64,000 bases of DNA from Spirosoma aerolatum (GCF_002056795.1 NZ_CP020104.1:2801001-2865000); one strand, 5' to 3'. Shown: positions 1 through 10,503, counted from the first letter of the stretch. The notes: generated by a model not told the origin, from the letters alone. Program-made: numbers and translations.

Positions 1-1
1 G

Positions 2-1057
2 ACCACACCGGTCCTGTACATCACCCGCTGGATTACCCACTTCTGCGCCCCTACGTTTGCCTTACTATCCGGTACGTCCATCTACCTGCAGGGCTTACGA
101 AAATCGCGCAGCGAGTTGAGTTTGTTCCTGCTGAAACGGGGTCTATGGCTCATTGTAGCCGAGGTACTCCTGATTGCACCGGCGGATACGTTTACCCTGT
201 TTAATCCCATCACGCTGGTTGTTTTCTGGTCGCTGGGCATCAGTATGGTGTTCATGGTCGGGCTGACCTGGCTGCCGTTCCGGGTCATACTGAGCCTTGG
301 TTTAGCGATCGTTTTAGGCCATAATCTGCTGGATGCGGTGGAACAGGCACCGGGATTTACGTCGGGTTTTGGGTGGGCGCTGGTTCATGGCGGCAGTCAC
401 CGTGTGTTTGACTACGCTCCCGGTCGGGTCATTGTGGTACTATACCCGTTTCTTCCCTGGCTGGGGCTAATGATGCTGGGCTACTGCCTGGGTCGTTTGT
501 TTGAGCCAGCGGTTTCGGCCACGAAGCGTCAACAGTGGCTGGTTTATCTCGGTGCCGGAGCCATTGGGTTATTTGTTGTGCTGCGTTTGCTGAATGGATA
601 CGGCGACCCCTTCCCCTGGAGCGTCCAGAAAGACGGCCTCACCACATTGTTCTCGTTCCTGAAGGTGCATAAATACCCACCCTCGCTGCTGTATATGTGC
701 ATTACGGTAGGCCCGGGCCTGTTGGGCCTGGCGTTGCTGGAGAATGTACACAATCGCATTACGGGCGTGCTGCGCACCTACGGACGAACAGCCTTTTTTT
801 ATTACACGATCCATTTTTATATGCTGCATACCCTGCGCATGCTAGTCTTTTTTGCCGCTGGTCATACCATGACGGAGGCCGATAAGTCGCTGCAAATCAT
901 ACCAATGCGGTTTGTGCTTCCCGGCGATGGAGGCTACGATCTTGGGGTGGTTTATCTCATTTGGCTAGCCGTTGTCGCGTCGTTGTATCCCCTGTGTCGC
1001 TGGTTTGATGCCTACAAAACAACGCACAAAGAGCAGTGGTGGCTGAGCTATCTGTAA
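2..1057 (+). CDS. DUF1624 (heparan-alpha-glucosaminide N-acetyltransferase-like) membrane protein, 5' end missing
   Basis: The frame is open from base 2 and the first possible start in view is a TTG at 116, but homologous sequence begins before it, so the real start lies outside the window. About 351 codons are visible. The protein is mostly hydrophobic, with roughly nine membrane spans. The early segment HFCAPTFALLSGTSIYL and the later KYPPSLLY are typical of the DUF1624 family, whose eukaryotic relatives move an acetyl group across a membrane onto a sugar. The bacterial substrate is unknown, so the activity here is family inference. The protein acts in the inner membrane. It ends 44 bases before the next gene, on the same strand. 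The family call is fairly sure, the substrate is not. Confidence 0.8.
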   Translation, partial: TTPVLYITRWITHFCAPTFALLSGTSIYLQGLRKSRSELSLFLLKRGLWLIVAEVLLIAPADTFTLFNPITLVVFWSLGISMVFMVGLTWLPFRVILSLGLAIVLGHNLLDAVEQAPGFTSGFGWALVHGGSHRVFDYAPGRVIVVLYPFLPWLGLMMLGYCLGRLFEPAVSATKRQQWLVYLGAGAIGLFVVLRLLNGYGDPFPWSVQKDGLTTLFSFLKVHKYPPSLLYMCITVGPGLLGLALLENVHNRITGVLRTYGRTAFFYYTIHFYMLHTLRMLVFFAAGHTMTEADKSLQIIPMRFVLPGDGGYDLGVVYLIWLAVVASLYPLCRWFDAYKTTHKEQWWLSYL

Positions 1058-1101
1058 TCAAGGTTACCACAGAAAGTAAACAATCAAAATCTATTCAGGA
1101 A

Positions 1102-1638
1102 ATGAACAAAAGTGAAAATGTGCAAACAAGAACGGTTGTCATTCCTGACGACCTGGAAGCCGTAAAAAAATTATGGTTTGACTATTTAGTTTGGGGGAAC
1201 GACAAAATGCAGGAACTCTATGGCGTCCATCCCCATAATCCCCAAGAAGCTGTTGAACAGGATATCCAACAGATTGGCAAGTTTCAACCGCCTTACGGAC
1301 AGCTAATCCTGGCTAGTTATGACGGTAAACTATGTGGACTTGGAAGCCTAAAACGTATCAACTCCGAAATCGGTGAAATAAAACGAATGTTTATTGATCC
1401 AGCTACCAGACGAATTGGGGCTGGACGAGCGATCCTCGAAGAACTTCTACTTGAAGCGAAAAAAGTCGGCTATAAAAAACTTCGGCTTGACAGTCCCAAG
1501 TTTATGGAAGCAGCTCATTCCTTATACAGAAGTGTTGGATTTCATGACATTGACGCGTATCCGGAAATGGAAATCCCCGCAGAATTTAAAGACTATTTGT
1601 TGTTTATGGAATTGGATTTAACCGACGACACTACCTAA
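1102..1638 (+). CDS. GNAT family N-acetyltransferase
   Basis: A 178-residue cytoplasmic protein with the GNAT fold. The acetyl-CoA pyrophosphate loop RRIGAGRA lies near residues 95-105 after the beta strand IKRMFIDP, and the C-terminal part LRLDSPKFMEAAHSLYRSVG has the usual helix and strand with the Tyr often used as acid. The ATG at 1102 is chosen because AGGA lies just upstream and the homologous part starts after it; a longer frame from 1036 overlaps the previous gene. The acceptor substrate cannot be read from sequence. The gene is visibly richer in A and T than both neighbours, which may mean recent acquisition. It could be in an operon with the gene before it, but the spacing does not prove this. 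Confidence 0.85.
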   Translation: MNKSENVQTRTVVIPDDLEAVKKLWFDYLVWGNDKMQELYGVHPHNPQEAVEQDIQQIGKFQPPYGQLILASYDGKLCGLGSLKRINSEIGEIKRMFIDPATRRIGAGRAILEELLLEAKKVGYKKLRLDSPKFMEAAHSLYRSVGFHDIDAYPEMEIPAEFKDYLLFMELDLTDDTT

Positions 1639-1722
1639 ATCCGAACGGATAAGCACAGCTAAGCCCAGCCTATGGTGCTGGTGAATCGCTCTTAAAAACA
1701 GTCAAATCAACCAATCAAACCC

Positions 1723-2127
1723 ATGAAACAACTCCTGATTTCCCTATCTGCTCTTTGGCTGCTGGTTAGCCTCGGCATGTCGTCATCTGCACAGGCTCAG
1801 CAAACGGCAACGACTCAACTCAAAAGTATTCACCTTTTCGATATGCCAGCGGGGGTAACGGAGGCTCAACTGTCGGCGGTGATTGGCGAGCTGAACACGA
1901 TCATTAAACGGTTGGGGTACAGTAATGCCGGATACACACTCTACAAAGTAGAGGGAGAAGGAGCCGACAAATACCGCTACTACTTCGAGGGCAATTGGCC
2001 CAATGCCAACGCGTACCAGAAAATCCACGACGACAAATCGTTTCAGGAAGCAGACAAAAAATTGGGTATGGTGTACGAGAAAATAAAAGCCGTTGAACTC
2101 TACCGTCGCTTAGTGAGAGTTCCCTAA
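1723..2127 (+). CDS. small exported protein of unknown function
   Basis: A 134-residue protein with a clear signal peptide: KQ, a hydrophobic core LLISLSALWLLVSLG, and a cleavage site after SSAQA near residue 25. The mature part is about 108 residues, with regular alternation of strands and helices (HLFDMPAGVTEAQLSAVIGE, then a helix, then YTLYKVEG and YRYYFEGNW). This pattern resembles dimeric alpha/beta-barrel proteins, but I do not recognise the family. It lies 23 bases upstream of a lipoprotein gene and probably shares its transcript, with the histidine kinase further down. The product is expected in the periplasm. No catalytic residues stand out. Confidence 0.7.
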   Translation: MKQLLISLSALWLLVSLGMSSSAQAQQTATTQLKSIHLFDMPAGVTEAQLSAVIGELNTIIKRLGYSNAGYTLYKVEGEGADKYRYYFEGNWPNANAYQKIHDDKSFQEADKKLGMVYEKIKAVELYRRLVRVP

Positions 2128-2150
2128 ATCGTCTAACCATCAAAAACCCA

Positions 2151-2663
2151 ATGAAAACCAATCCATTTACCCTACTTCTGGCCGTTGTTGCCATAACGTC
2201 TGTCTGTGTTACCGGTTGCAACGCCCCCGCCCAAAAAAAGGAAACTGCAACCGAGCAGGTAGCTGCTAAACCCGATATGGCCGCCATCAAAACGGAAATA
2301 CAAGCCATCGAAACCCAATGGGCCAGCGCCACAACAGCCAGGGACATCGACAAAGTAATGGCACTCTACGCAGACGATGCCGTAGAAATGGCCGACGACG
2401 AACCCATGTGTATAGGAAAGGCTGCTATCCGGCAGGTATTGCTCAAAAGTATGAAAGCGCGCCAAACCGGAACTACGGTTTTCTACGAGACGATGGACGT
2501 ATACGGCGATGACAATCTAGTGACTGAAGTCGGGAAGACAACGATTAAAGACGCGGCTGGCAACGTAGTGAGCACCGGCAAATACATGGGTATTTTTGAA
2601 AAACGCGACGGAAAGTTTATCTGCATCCGCGATATTAACAACGAGGATCAAAAAGGCAAGTGA
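2151..2663 (+). CDS. lipoprotein with SnoaL/DUF4440-like (NTF2 fold) domain
   Basis: A 170-residue protein with a lipoprotein signal: a hydrophobic stretch LLLAVVAITSVCV followed by the lipobox VTGC, with the lipidated Cys at residue 23. Residues 45-165 match the NTF2-like pattern of DUF4440/SnoaL proteins: the first helix IKTEIQAIETQWASATTARD, then DKVMALYADDAVEMADDEP, then a helix and strands ending in GKYMGIFEKRDGKF. Such domains bind small ligands or act as small enzymes, and no catalytic set can be assigned here. It is membrane-anchored and likely periplasmic. It is 28 bases upstream of the kinase gene at 2692, so a shared transcript and possibly a ligand-binding role for the kinase are conceivable, but that is inference. 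Confidence 0.75.
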   Translation: MKTNPFTLLLAVVAITSVCVTGCNAPAQKKETATEQVAAKPDMAAIKTEIQAIETQWASATTARDIDKVMALYADDAVEMADDEPMCIGKAAIRQVLLKSMKARQTGTTVFYETMDVYGDDNLVTEVGKTTIKDAAGNVVSTGKYMGIFEKRDGKFICIRDINNEDQKGK

Positions 2664-2691
2664 AGTAGCTTGGGCTAATAAACAAGTCAAC

Positions 2692-5600
2692 ATGAATGGA
2701 TACGTTGTTTTTGGGTGGTTCTTCCTGCTATTGTGCCTGTCTGTACCAGACGGGCAGGCACAATCCACGAAGCTTTACTTCGACGAACCCCCCAAAGAGA
2801 CGTTGGGTCGCAACCGAAATCAATTAACCATCAATCGATTCTTTACCGACCGGGACGATTTTCTCTGGTTCGTCACCGGCAGTGGCCTGAGCCGGTACGA
2901 CGGTCATGAGATTGTAACGGTGCGCTCTGATCCGGCAAATTTGAACTCCCTCTCCTCGGCGCGGGTGGCGGATATAATTCAGGACGAGCGAGGCATGTTC
3001 TGGATAACCACCCGCGATGGGGGCCTTAATGCCTATAATCCGCGAACGGGCAACGTGGCCCATTTTCAGCACCTGCCCACCAACAAAACCAGTTTATCGT
3101 CGGATAAGCTCCGGTTTCTTCAACGCGATGAATCCGGTTATCTCTGGATCGGCAGCGATTATGGCATGAATCGGTTCGACCCCAAAACCGGCCGTACTGT
3201 CCGTTTTTTGCCCATTCCAGGCGAGCCAGGGCAGTTGCAGGGCAATCCGGTGTCGCCCATTCTGGTCGAACCGGGCCCGGCCTGGATTGGCCAATCCAGG
3301 CTGGGCCAATCCAGGCCGGGCCATATTTACGTTTGCACAACCGCCGGGTTCGAGCAGTTTGACCGAACAAGTAACCGTTGGCGGTGCTTTCCGACGGTAA
3401 ATAAATCCGGGGTGCCCGTGATCAACGCCACGGATGGTCTCAATGTGATTAACGGCCTCTGCAAAGATCGTCGGGGCCTGATCTGGATGGGGGTTCCGGA
3501 CCAAACCGGGCTGCGGGTTTTTAACCCTAAAACAGGGCAAATCAACTGGTTCGATGGTCGAACGGCCGATGGCAAACCCATTCCGTTTCCAAAAGTGATT
3601 CTGGAAGATCGGGCGGGGCGGCTTTGGCTTTGCTGCGATAACGACATCTTCCGTATTTCAGCCGACCGGACCGTCGTGGAGCAATGCACCCCTGTCGCCA
3701 TCAGCAATGGGGAACAACTCAAGGAACTGGTAACCCTGTACGAAGATGGACAGGGATTAATCTGGCTGGAGAGGGCGAGCGACAAAAATCCGCTTTTTTT
3801 CGACCCCCGTCAGGAACGCCACCCCAACATTCCACTGCCAAAATTTACTAACACCCCTGGTGGGGTTCCGGCCCGACCCGCAACGGAGTCCCTCATGCCA
3901 GACCCGGAAGGGTTCCTTTGGATCAGTACCGATCTGGGCCTGATTCGATACAAGCCGGTCCAGAATGAAATGAAGATTGAACTGAAACAACCACTCACCT
4001 ATTTCACCATCCCCCTGCCAGGTTCGGTTAGAACCAGCCACGATCCATACCTGCTAGTCGGTGCGGAAGCTGGCCTGTTCGTTTACAACAAGAAGACGGG
4101 TCGTCTCATACCTGTCCGTTTAGATAAGGCAGGGAGTAAGACGATCCCAAATGCCATCGATTCGGTTATTGATGGGGATGGCGACCTCTGGATTTCAACC
4201 TGGGGGAAAGGGCTTTTCCGCATTCCAAAGGGCAGCTTATCGGTCGAGACGGGGCTGGTGAGTACCTATGAACAGTGGAAAAACGACCCTACCAATGCCA
4301 ACAGCCTATTGTCGAACACGCTGCAAAAGATTGCGGTCGATGCGCAGAACACGGTGTGGGTGTGTGGAGCCGCTCACGGCCTTAGTCGGGTAAACAAACG
4401 AACCCGGCAAGTGCAGCGATTTGTACTCCGGCAAGGCGATCCCTATGGACTGGCCAGCAACTACACCTTTGCGCCCGTGATTGATAAGCAGGGTGATGTA
4501 TGGATAACGAGCGGGTATGCGGCTCCCTTACAGAAACTTTCGGTTAAAACGGGACGATTCAAAAAATATGGTGCAGCAAACGGGTTTACGGATAATTATT
4601 TTGCCCACGCTACCCTCGACAAAATCGGCAAAATCTGGTTCAACCAGCATCAGGTGGTATCCTGTATCGACCCCCTTACGGAGCGCGTAACCACGTTTCC
4701 GCAGTTTGTAGGCAACTCGGTTTACTCTACACCCATTACAGCACTGGCTACTACCGGCGAGATTTATTTCGGTTGCCAGAACAACTTACGGAGATTTGGG
4801 CCCAACGATACCATCCACAACATTCCTAAAGCCTCATCACCGTTGCGATTGGTGAGCGTTTCCTGCTTCGATACCGACGGAACGCAAACCATGCGGCCCA
4901 TGTCCCCGGATCGCTGGCGAGCCAATGAGCTGGCATTGTCGCACCGGGAAAACACCCTGGAACTAAAATTTGCGCTGCTGGATTACCGCAACACCAGCAG
5001 TCGTGCCTATGCCTATTCCCTGACCGGACTGGATGACGAGCCACAATGGGTAAGTATCGGTCTGAAAAACACCGTTGATTTTGCCCAGATGAAGCCGGGA
5101 ACGTACCTGTTCCACCTGAAAGCCCGCAATAGCGACGGAATTTGGACAAGTCTGGCGCCCCTTCGCATACACATCAGCCCACCCTGGTGGCAAAGCTTTT
5201 GGGCCTATGCGGCTTATGCGTTGCTGCTGCTACTCGGCTTTTGGTACTTATTGAAGGTTCGTCTGCGTGAACAAGCCCGCGAACTGGCCCTGCAGGAAGC
5301 CGTAGTCATTAAACAACAGCGCGACGAGATTGCTCAGAAAAACGCCCAGAACGAACTCCTGCTGAAGGAGATTCATCACCGGGTCAAGAATAATTTGGAA
5401 GTGGTATCAAGTTTGCTGGCATTGCAATCGGCTAAAGTTACTGACCCCAACGTACAGGAAGCCATACAGGCCAGTCAGAACCGGGTGCAGAGTATGGGCA
5501 TCATCCATCAGAAACTCTACCAGGGTAAGCAGTTAGGGGCGATTGAGATGCGAGATTATTTTCTTAACCTCAGCGAAAGCATTCTCGATTCGTTCGATGC

Positions 5601-5955
5601 GGCCGGGCGTATCACCATCTACTGTTCGATGCCCGAGCTAGTACTGGATATTGACACAGCGGTTTCCATAGGGTTAATAACCAATGAGTTAATAACTAAC
5701 TCGCTTAAATATGCATTTATCGATAAGGACAGCGGTACAATTCACATCAGCCTGACACGGATGGACGACGATTCGTTGCTGTTGATGGTCGCCGACAATG
5801 GTATTGGTAAACAGCCTGCGGAAGCTGTCAATGAAACGGGCTTCGGCACCCAGTTGGTGGAGCTGCTTACCCGCCAGCTCGATGGTATGCTGACCTACGA
5901 AAACCAGAATGGGACGCTGGTCAAACTCCGCTTCAACCGGCCATCCATTGCCTAA
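2692..5955 (+). CDS. Reg_prop/Y_Y_Y sensor histidine kinase, HisKA_2 type
   Basis: A 1087-residue inner-membrane sensor. After a signal peptide (cleaved near GQAQ) come many two-component-regulator propeller repeats (motifs such as DDFLWFVTGSGLSRYDG, GMFWITTRDGGLNAYN, GYLWIGSDYGMNRF) that form periplasmic beta propellers. A Y_Y_Y domain follows, then one membrane span (YAAYALLLLLGFWYLL, about residue 835), a short coiled coil, and a cytoplasmic kinase. The phospho-acceptor box is EIHHRVKNN with the His near residue 895, which marks the HisKA_2 class. A HATPase domain closes the protein (N-box TNELITNSLKYAF, G-box DNGIGK). There is no receiver domain, so the partner must be separate. The 2692 start keeps the signal peptide intact; a longer frame from 2596 overlaps the preceding gene. 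An odd in-frame palindromic insert lies at 3271-3322. Confidence 0.9.
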   Translation: MNGYVVFGWFFLLLCLSVPDGQAQSTKLYFDEPPKETLGRNRNQLTINRFFTDRDDFLWFVTGSGLSRYDGHEIVTVRSDPANLNSLSSARVADIIQDERGMFWITTRDGGLNAYNPRTGNVAHFQHLPTNKTSLSSDKLRFLQRDESGYLWIGSDYGMNRFDPKTGRTVRFLPIPGEPGQLQGNPVSPILVEPGPAWIGQSRLGQSRPGHIYVCTTAGFEQFDRTSNRWRCFPTVNKSGVPVINATDGLNVINGLCKDRRGLIWMGVPDQTGLRVFNPKTGQINWFDGRTADGKPIPFPKVILEDRAGRLWLCCDNDIFRISADRTVVEQCTPVAISNGEQLKELVTLYEDGQGLIWLERASDKNPLFFDPRQERHPNIPLPKFTNTPGGVPARPATESLMPDPEGFLWISTDLGLIRYKPVQNEMKIELKQPLTYFTIPLPGSVRTSHDPYLLVGAEAGLFVYNKKTGRLIPVRLDKAGSKTIPNAIDSVIDGDGDLWISTWGKGLFRIPKGSLSVETGLVSTYEQWKNDPTNANSLLSNTLQKIAVDAQNTVWVCGAAHGLSRVNKRTRQVQRFVLRQGDPYGLASNYTFAPVIDKQGDVWITSGYAAPLQKLSVKTGRFKKYGAANGFTDNYFAHATLDKIGKIWFNQHQVVSCIDPLTERVTTFPQFVGNSVYSTPITALATTGEIYFGCQNNLRRFGPNDTIHNIPKASSPLRLVSVSCFDTDGTQTMRPMSPDRWRANELALSHRENTLELKFALLDYRNTSSRAYAYSLTGLDDEPQWVSIGLKNTVDFAQMKPGTYLFHLKARNSDGIWTSLAPLRIHISPPWWQSFWAYAAYALLLLLGFWYLLKVRLREQARELALQEAVVIKQQRDEIAQKNAQNELLLKEIHHRVKNNLEVVSSLLALQSAKVTDPNVQEAIQASQNRVQSMGIIHQKLYQGKQLGAIEMRDYFLNLSESILDSFDAAGRITIYCSMPELVLDIDTAVSIGLITNELITNSLKYAFIDKDSGTIHISLTRMDDDSLLLMVADNGIGKQPAEAVNETGFGTQLVELLTRQLDGMLTYENQNGTLVKLRFNRPSIA
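3271..3322 (+). repeat. palindromic in-frame repeat inside the kinase gene
   Basis: This 52-base stretch is very regular. Its two arms GGCCCGGCCTGGATTGGCC (3274-3292) and GGCCAATCCAGGCCGGGCC (3304-3322) are a perfect 19-base inverted repeat around 11 bases. Nested within it are a perfect 20-base palindrome at 3281-3300 and a tandem 15-base repeat AATCCAGGCYGGGCC at 3293-3307 and 3308-3322, read as QSRLG-QSRPG. The insert keeps the frame and falls in a loop of the propeller domain. It looks like a small mobile palindromic element that has been tolerated in a coding region. The origin is inference. Confidence 0.75.
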
Positions 5956-6030
5956 GTCCAGCGCTGCTCTACTTGCATTATTCCTATCCGTTCAATTTTT
6001 ACTAACACCCAGCATGTGAGCATCCTATAG

Positions 6031-7515
6031 TCAAGCATTTCTATTGATGCCTAATTTTTTCATCTTCGACTCCAAGGTAGTGGGAATAACATCCAGGATG
6101 GCCGCTGCGCCGTTTTTTCCGCTTACTTTCCAGCGCGTTGTTTCCAACACAGACAGAATGTGTGCCCGTTCGCATTCTTCCAGGGTGATGGGACTTAGCT
6201 TTTTATCAAGCGTACTTCGTCGGCTTACCCAGTCCCCTAATTCGAGTTTGCGGCCCGGCGAAATGATTAGCGATCGCTCAACGATGTTTTCCAGTTCGCG
6301 AATGTTGCCGGGCCAGTTATAGGCCATAAGGGTATCGATTACGTCCTGACTGATGACCTCAATCCGGCGACCGATGCCGGGACCGTGTTTGGTGCAGAAA
6401 TGCTGCACCAGCAAGGGAATATCTTCTTTTCGGTCGCGAAGGGGTAAACTCTGGATTGGAAACACGTTCAGCCGGTAGAACAAATCCTCCCGGAATCGAC
6501 CTCCTGCCACTTCTTTTTCCAGGTCCCGGTTCGTGGCCGCAATGACCCGAACGTTTACCTTCAGGGTTTTGTTGCCGCCCACCCGCTCAAATTCGCCTTC
6601 CTGCAATACCCGCAGCAGCTTGGCTTGTAGTTCGATGGGCATTTCGCCAATCTCATCCAGAAAAATAGTACCACCGTCAGCTAACTCGAACCGACCGATT
6701 TTCTGTCCCGTTGCGCCCGTAAAAGACCCTTTTTCATGCCCAAATAATTCGCTTTCAATAAGTGTAGCGGGCAAAACGGCGCAATTGATCTTGACCAGCG
6801 ACCGGTTTCGTCGACTACTCAGGTTATGCACGGCGCGGGCCAGCAACTCCTTACCCGTGCCCGACTCGCCCAGAATCAGCACAGTGGTAGTGGTTGGGGC
6901 TACCTGCTCCACCTGCCGCAGTACTTTCTGGAACGGTTTGCTCTGGGTAACGATCTCTTCAAAATTACTGCTCGATTTAATCTCCTCCCGCAGGTAGCTA
7001 TTCTCGGCCTGAAGCTGATTTTTAAGTTGTTCGACCTCGGCCAGTGCTTTGGAGAGGGCTTCGGTCCGTTCGGCCACACGTTGTTCCAAGCGTTGATTAG
7101 CTTCCTGCAACTCCAGTCGTAACCGTCGGATACTCAAATGGGTATGGATGCGTGAGAGAACTTCCTGAAGTTGAAAGGGCTTGGTAATGTAATCGACAGC
7201 ACCCATATTGAAACCATTGACTTTGTCGATGGTTTCGGACAGGGCCGTCATGAAAATAACGGGTACATCGCGGGTTTGAGGGTCAAGTTTAAGTCGTCGA
7301 CAGGTTTCAAAGCCATCCATGCCGGGCATCATTACATCCAGCAAGACCAGGTCGGGTCGGGCATAGCGAATTTGTTCGATGGCACTTTTGCCATCCCGCT
7401 CCACCAGCACTTTATAGCCATGACTGCTCAGGGTTTCGAACAGGATACTGATGTTATTGGGGGTATCGTCAACAATCAGAATATTGGCGGGTATGCGGTC
7501 ATTCTCGTTAATCAT
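6031..7515 (-). CDS. NtrC-type sigma-54-dependent response regulator
   Basis: A 494-residue transcription activator. Residues 10-125 are a receiver domain with acidic pair D16/D17, phospho-acceptor D60 (LVLLD then VMMPGMDG) and conserved K112 (TKPF). Residues 130-182 form a coiled coil. Residues 185-420 are the AAA+ sigma-54 interaction domain with Walker A GESGTGKE (216-223), Walker B GGTIFLDE (281-288) and the sigma-54 contact loop written GSFTGA (263-268) rather than GAFTGA. The C-terminal 45 residues are a Fis-type helix-turn-helix ([21 protein letters not shown]). Phosphorylation should drive ATP-dependent opening of sigma-54 promoters. It is the last gene of a three-gene minus operon and its start overlaps the stop of the preceding kinase gene by 8 bases, which suggests translational coupling and partnership. 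Confidence 0.93.
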   Translation of the reverse strand: MINENDRIPANILIVDDTPNNISILFETLSSHGYKVLVERDGKSAIEQIRYARPDLVLLDVMMPGMDGFETCRRLKLDPQTRDVPVIFMTALSETIDKVNGFNMGAVDYITKPFQLQEVLSRIHTHLSIRRLRLELQEANQRLEQRVAERTEALSKALAEVEQLKNQLQAENSYLREEIKSSSNFEEIVTQSKPFQKVLRQVEQVAPTTTTVLILGESGTGKELLARAVHNLSSRRNRSLVKINCAVLPATLIESELFGHEKGSFTGATGQKIGRFELADGGTIFLDEIGEMPIELQAKLLRVLQEGEFERVGGNKTLKVNVRVIAATNRDLEKEVAGGRFREDLFYRLNVFPIQSLPLRDRKEDIPLLVQHFCTKHGPGIGRRIEVISQDVIDTLMAYNWPGNIRELENIVERSLIISPGRKLELGDWVSRRSTLDKKLSPITLEECERAHILSVLETTRWKVSGKNGAAAILDVIPTTLESKMKKLGINRNA

Positions 7516-10462
7516 AGGTTTTTAGGCAAGTTTTAAGGTAAGCTCGGATTTGCTTTGTATCAAATACGTCGGCCATCTCACGAACTTTTCGTGCAAACGG
7601 TGAATAAGCTGAATCGAGCGAGTCGATCTGTTGAAGCTGGGCTAAAATGCCCTGAATATCACCTGTCATAGCCAATTCATGTAGGGTTTGTAAATACGAT
7701 AAAGGCGGTAGTGGACCAGGTTCAGCCACCCTGTTCTCATGGGGCACATCAGAGGCCGATATATTGGTGGGATTGCTCCATTTTCCATCCTCCAGCCCTT
7801 CGATACGAGTAATATTCAGGAGTTTATTGATCAGGGTTAGCAGGTTGGCACCACTTTCCTGAATTACCCGAACGCCTTTCTGCTGGGTTTCATTCAGCGA
7901 CGTATCCTGTTGCAACAGTTGCGCAAACCCCAGAATTCCGTTGAGGGGTGTGCGTAACTCGTGGCTCATATTGGCCAAAAATTCGCTTTTAGCCCGGTTG
8001 GCCGTCTCGGCGGCTTCTTTGGCGGCTTTCAGGTCAACGGCTTGTTTTTCTAGCGCTTCGTTCTGTTGGACTACCTGTGCAGTTCGAGCTTGAACCAGTT
8101 GTTCCAGTTTTATTTTTTCATTGGTAAGGTGGCGTGTGTAGAAACGAATAATCCCGATAATGCACAGGGCAGTGGCAAGGCTATAAACCAGATAAGCCAG
8201 TTTTGTCTGATACCAGGGCGGCAGTACAACAAAAACATAGGTACTTTCGCGACTGAGTTGCCCGTATGGATTTCGGGCACGCACGAAAAACGTGTACATG
8301 CCAGCGGGCAGATTGGTATATTCCTTTTTAAGCTCTTTCGTCCATTTTGACCAGTTCGTATCGTCCATCATCAGGCCGTGCCCCATCAGCCGATATTGAA
8401 ACTCGTTGTCACTGGTTCCCAGGAAACTAGCGGCAGCAAACTGAAACATTATAGCCCGGTCGGCATAGGCAAGCTGAATGCCGGATTGTCGGGCCGTTAA
8501 GGGCAATAATGAATCGGATTGCGTAAGGCGAACCCCACGAATGATCGACTCAAACGGTGTTGACGGTTGTTTATGGGTACCGTCGTAGCGGTACAAAGCC
8601 TCGTCGTTACCAATCCAGACAATGCCATTGGGTTCGGGCAGAATGGCAAACCCACTCCGCTGAATTGGCAACAGGCTCAGACTATCGTAGGCAAATGCCC
8701 CCTTACCCCGATGCCGCAAAACACCCAGTGGATTAGCAAACCAGAGGGTGCGTTGCTTATCCTGTGCAAAAAAAGGTGAACTTACTTTTGGGTTTCGAAA
8801 GAGCGGGGCAAAGCGAGTGTCTTCGTCGAACCGGTCAGAACGAGATGAATAGTGATAAATACGATTTTTTGTAGTGAAAAATAATCCCTCGGAGGTTGGC
8901 ACCACGTAATTCCAGGTTAGCTGATTTAAGCCGTCCGATAGCCTATAGTGCCGGATTGGTGGATTTAAGCGAATACCGTTTGACAGATCGACATAAAAGA
9001 ATCCCTGTAGATGCGTACCAATCCAGAGATTTCCATTGGCATCGGGAGTAATAGACCAACATTCACCCGATATACCGTGCAACTTGCCTATCCATTGAAA
9101 CTCCCCCTGCTGATAGCGTAAAACATTGACCCCATCGAACATGGCCGCAAAGACAACCGTTGTATCGACTTGTGACCGTGCCAATGCGTAAGCCATACCA
9201 CCCGGAATAGCTACTGATTGTTGCAACACCCCGTCGCGAACCCGCAATACAGCATCCATTGAACCCACCAGCAAATCCTGCCCAAACGATAGCATATCCC
9301 AGCAAGGGGACTCCGAGCCGCGAATGGACCGAAATATGCCGGTCTGTTTGTCCAGATACGCCAGTCCCGTATTGGTACCCACATAGAGTTGCCGCTGGTG
9401 CCTATACACATCCCAAACCGTAGCGCGGATATTCATATTCTCGCCAAAGCGGGTGATAGGGCTATTGATCTCCAGTTTATCGATTCCATTGGCCAGCCCG
9501 GCCCAAAGGGTTTGCTGGTGGTCGAGAAACAGGCTATGCACCCGGTTTTTGGTTAGACCATTTTGCTCATCAATACGCTGAATGAGTTGCCCTTTGGTGT
9601 CCAGAATCCGAATACCCCCTCGTAAACTCGCAAAGGCGTACCGCATCACTCCAGTAGCCGAATCGGGTAGCGCGATGGCCTGAGAAATATCACTTTGCCG
9701 AAGCCAGCGATCTTCCGACGTGACAAGCGGGGTTATGGATGAGCGAACCGATGGTTGGCGCAGATCGGCTGCATCGTAAACCCACAGTCCCTGTTGCTGG
9801 GTAACTAGCAGTAATTTCTGTTGCTGAAAGGGTAGAATGGATTGAATAGGCATAGCTACCAGCGATGCGCCACCGGGTACGAGCGTAAAGGTTTCGTTGG
9901 TGCCCAGTTGCATCAGACCGATGCCTTCATCCTGGACCAGTAGTGTTCGGCGGGCGTAATGTGCTAGCTGAAACTGCCGCTTGGGATACCATACCCGCAT
10001 CGGTTGTTGGGGTCGATACCGGATAATTTTCTCAAACGTGCAGAAATAAATACCATCGGGTGTGCAATACAGCCGCCAGACGGGCGATACGTGCCGATCC
10101 GAAGCGGGTAGTTGATCCGACAGCGACACATACTTCATAAGGCCGGTTGGCATAGCCTTCAGGTAGCCGAAATCGGTTTGGGTACCCACGAAAACGGTTC
10201 CATGCTGATCGACATCCAACGATCTGACTGTCAGGCCCGGCACCTCAATGAGTTGCCAGGATGCCCCATCGTATTCGAGCAGCCCATTGTAATTGCTCAC
10301 ATACAAAATCCCTCGACCATCCTGTACAATAGCTCGGTTTTCGGGGTGTGCCTGGTAGTCTTTGGGACTAAAATGCTCCATCAATGGGCTACCCATTTCC
10401 TGCCCGATGGCTGGCAGGCTCATCAGGAAGCCGACAACATAATGCAGCAGTGTAAATTTCAT
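7508..10462 (-). CDS. Reg_prop/Y_Y_Y HisKA protein without HATPase domain
   Basis: A 984-residue membrane protein: signal peptide ([20 protein letters not shown]), periplasmic propeller repeats (for example [18 protein letters not shown]), a Y_Y_Y domain near residue 690-755, one membrane span ([21 protein letters not shown]), a coiled coil, then a HisKA domain with H-box [12 protein letters not shown] and acceptor H834. After the second HisKA helix there is no N, G1, F or G2 box; only about 80 residues follow the HisKA region, and the last 65 match the C-terminal tail of the kinase encoded just upstream. So the ATPase domain appears lost by an internal deletion. It cannot phosphorylate itself as far as can be seen; it could be phosphorylated in trans, act as a phosphotransfer sensor, or be decaying. 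The stop overlaps the start of the response-regulator gene. Confidence 0.88.
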   Translation of the reverse strand: MKFTLLHYVVGFLMSLPAIGQEMGSPLMEHFSPKDYQAHPENRAIVQDGRGILYVSNYNGLLEYDGASWQLIEVPGLTVRSLDVDQHGTVFVGTQTDFGYLKAMPTGLMKYVSLSDQLPASDRHVSPVWRLYCTPDGIYFCTFEKIIRYRPQQPMRVWYPKRQFQLAHYARRTLLVQDEGIGLMQLGTNETFTLVPGGASLVAMPIQSILPFQQQKLLLVTQQQGLWVYDAADLRQPSVRSSITPLVTSEDRWLRQSDISQAIALPDSATGVMRYAFASLRGGIRILDTKGQLIQRIDEQNGLTKNRVHSLFLDHQQTLWAGLANGIDKLEINSPITRFGENMNIRATVWDVYRHQRQLYVGTNTGLAYLDKQTGIFRSIRGSESPCWDMLSFGQDLLVGSMDAVLRVRDGVLQQSVAIPGGMAYALARSQVDTTVVFAAMFDGVNVLRYQQGEFQWIGKLHGISGECWSITPDANGNLWIGTHLQGFFYVDLSNGIRLNPPIRHYRLSDGLNQLTWNYVVPTSEGLFFTTKNRIYHYSSRSDRFDEDTRFAPLFRNPKVSSPFFAQDKQRTLWFANPLGVLRHRGKGAFAYDSLSLLPIQRSGFAILPEPNGIVWIGNDEALYRYDGTHKQPSTPFESIIRGVRLTQSDSLLPLTARQSGIQLAYADRAIMFQFAAASFLGTSDNEFQYRLMGHGLMMDDTNWSKWTKELKKEYTNLPAGMYTFFVRARNPYGQLSRESTYVFVVLPPWYQTKLAYLVYSLATALCIIGIIRFYTRHLTNEKIKLEQLVQARTAQVVQQNEALEKQAVDLKAAKEAAETANRAKSEFLANMSHELRTPLNGILGFAQLLQQDTSLNETQQKGVRVIQESGANLLTLINKLLNITRIEGLEDGKWSNPTNISASDVPHENRVAEPGPLPPLSYLQTLHELAMTGDIQGILAQLQQIDSLDSAYSPFARKVREMADVFDTKQIRAYLKTCLKTYD

Positions 10463-10503
10463 GATTCAATGGTCGAGTAGGTGTTTTCAGAAGGGGAGCG
10501 TAG

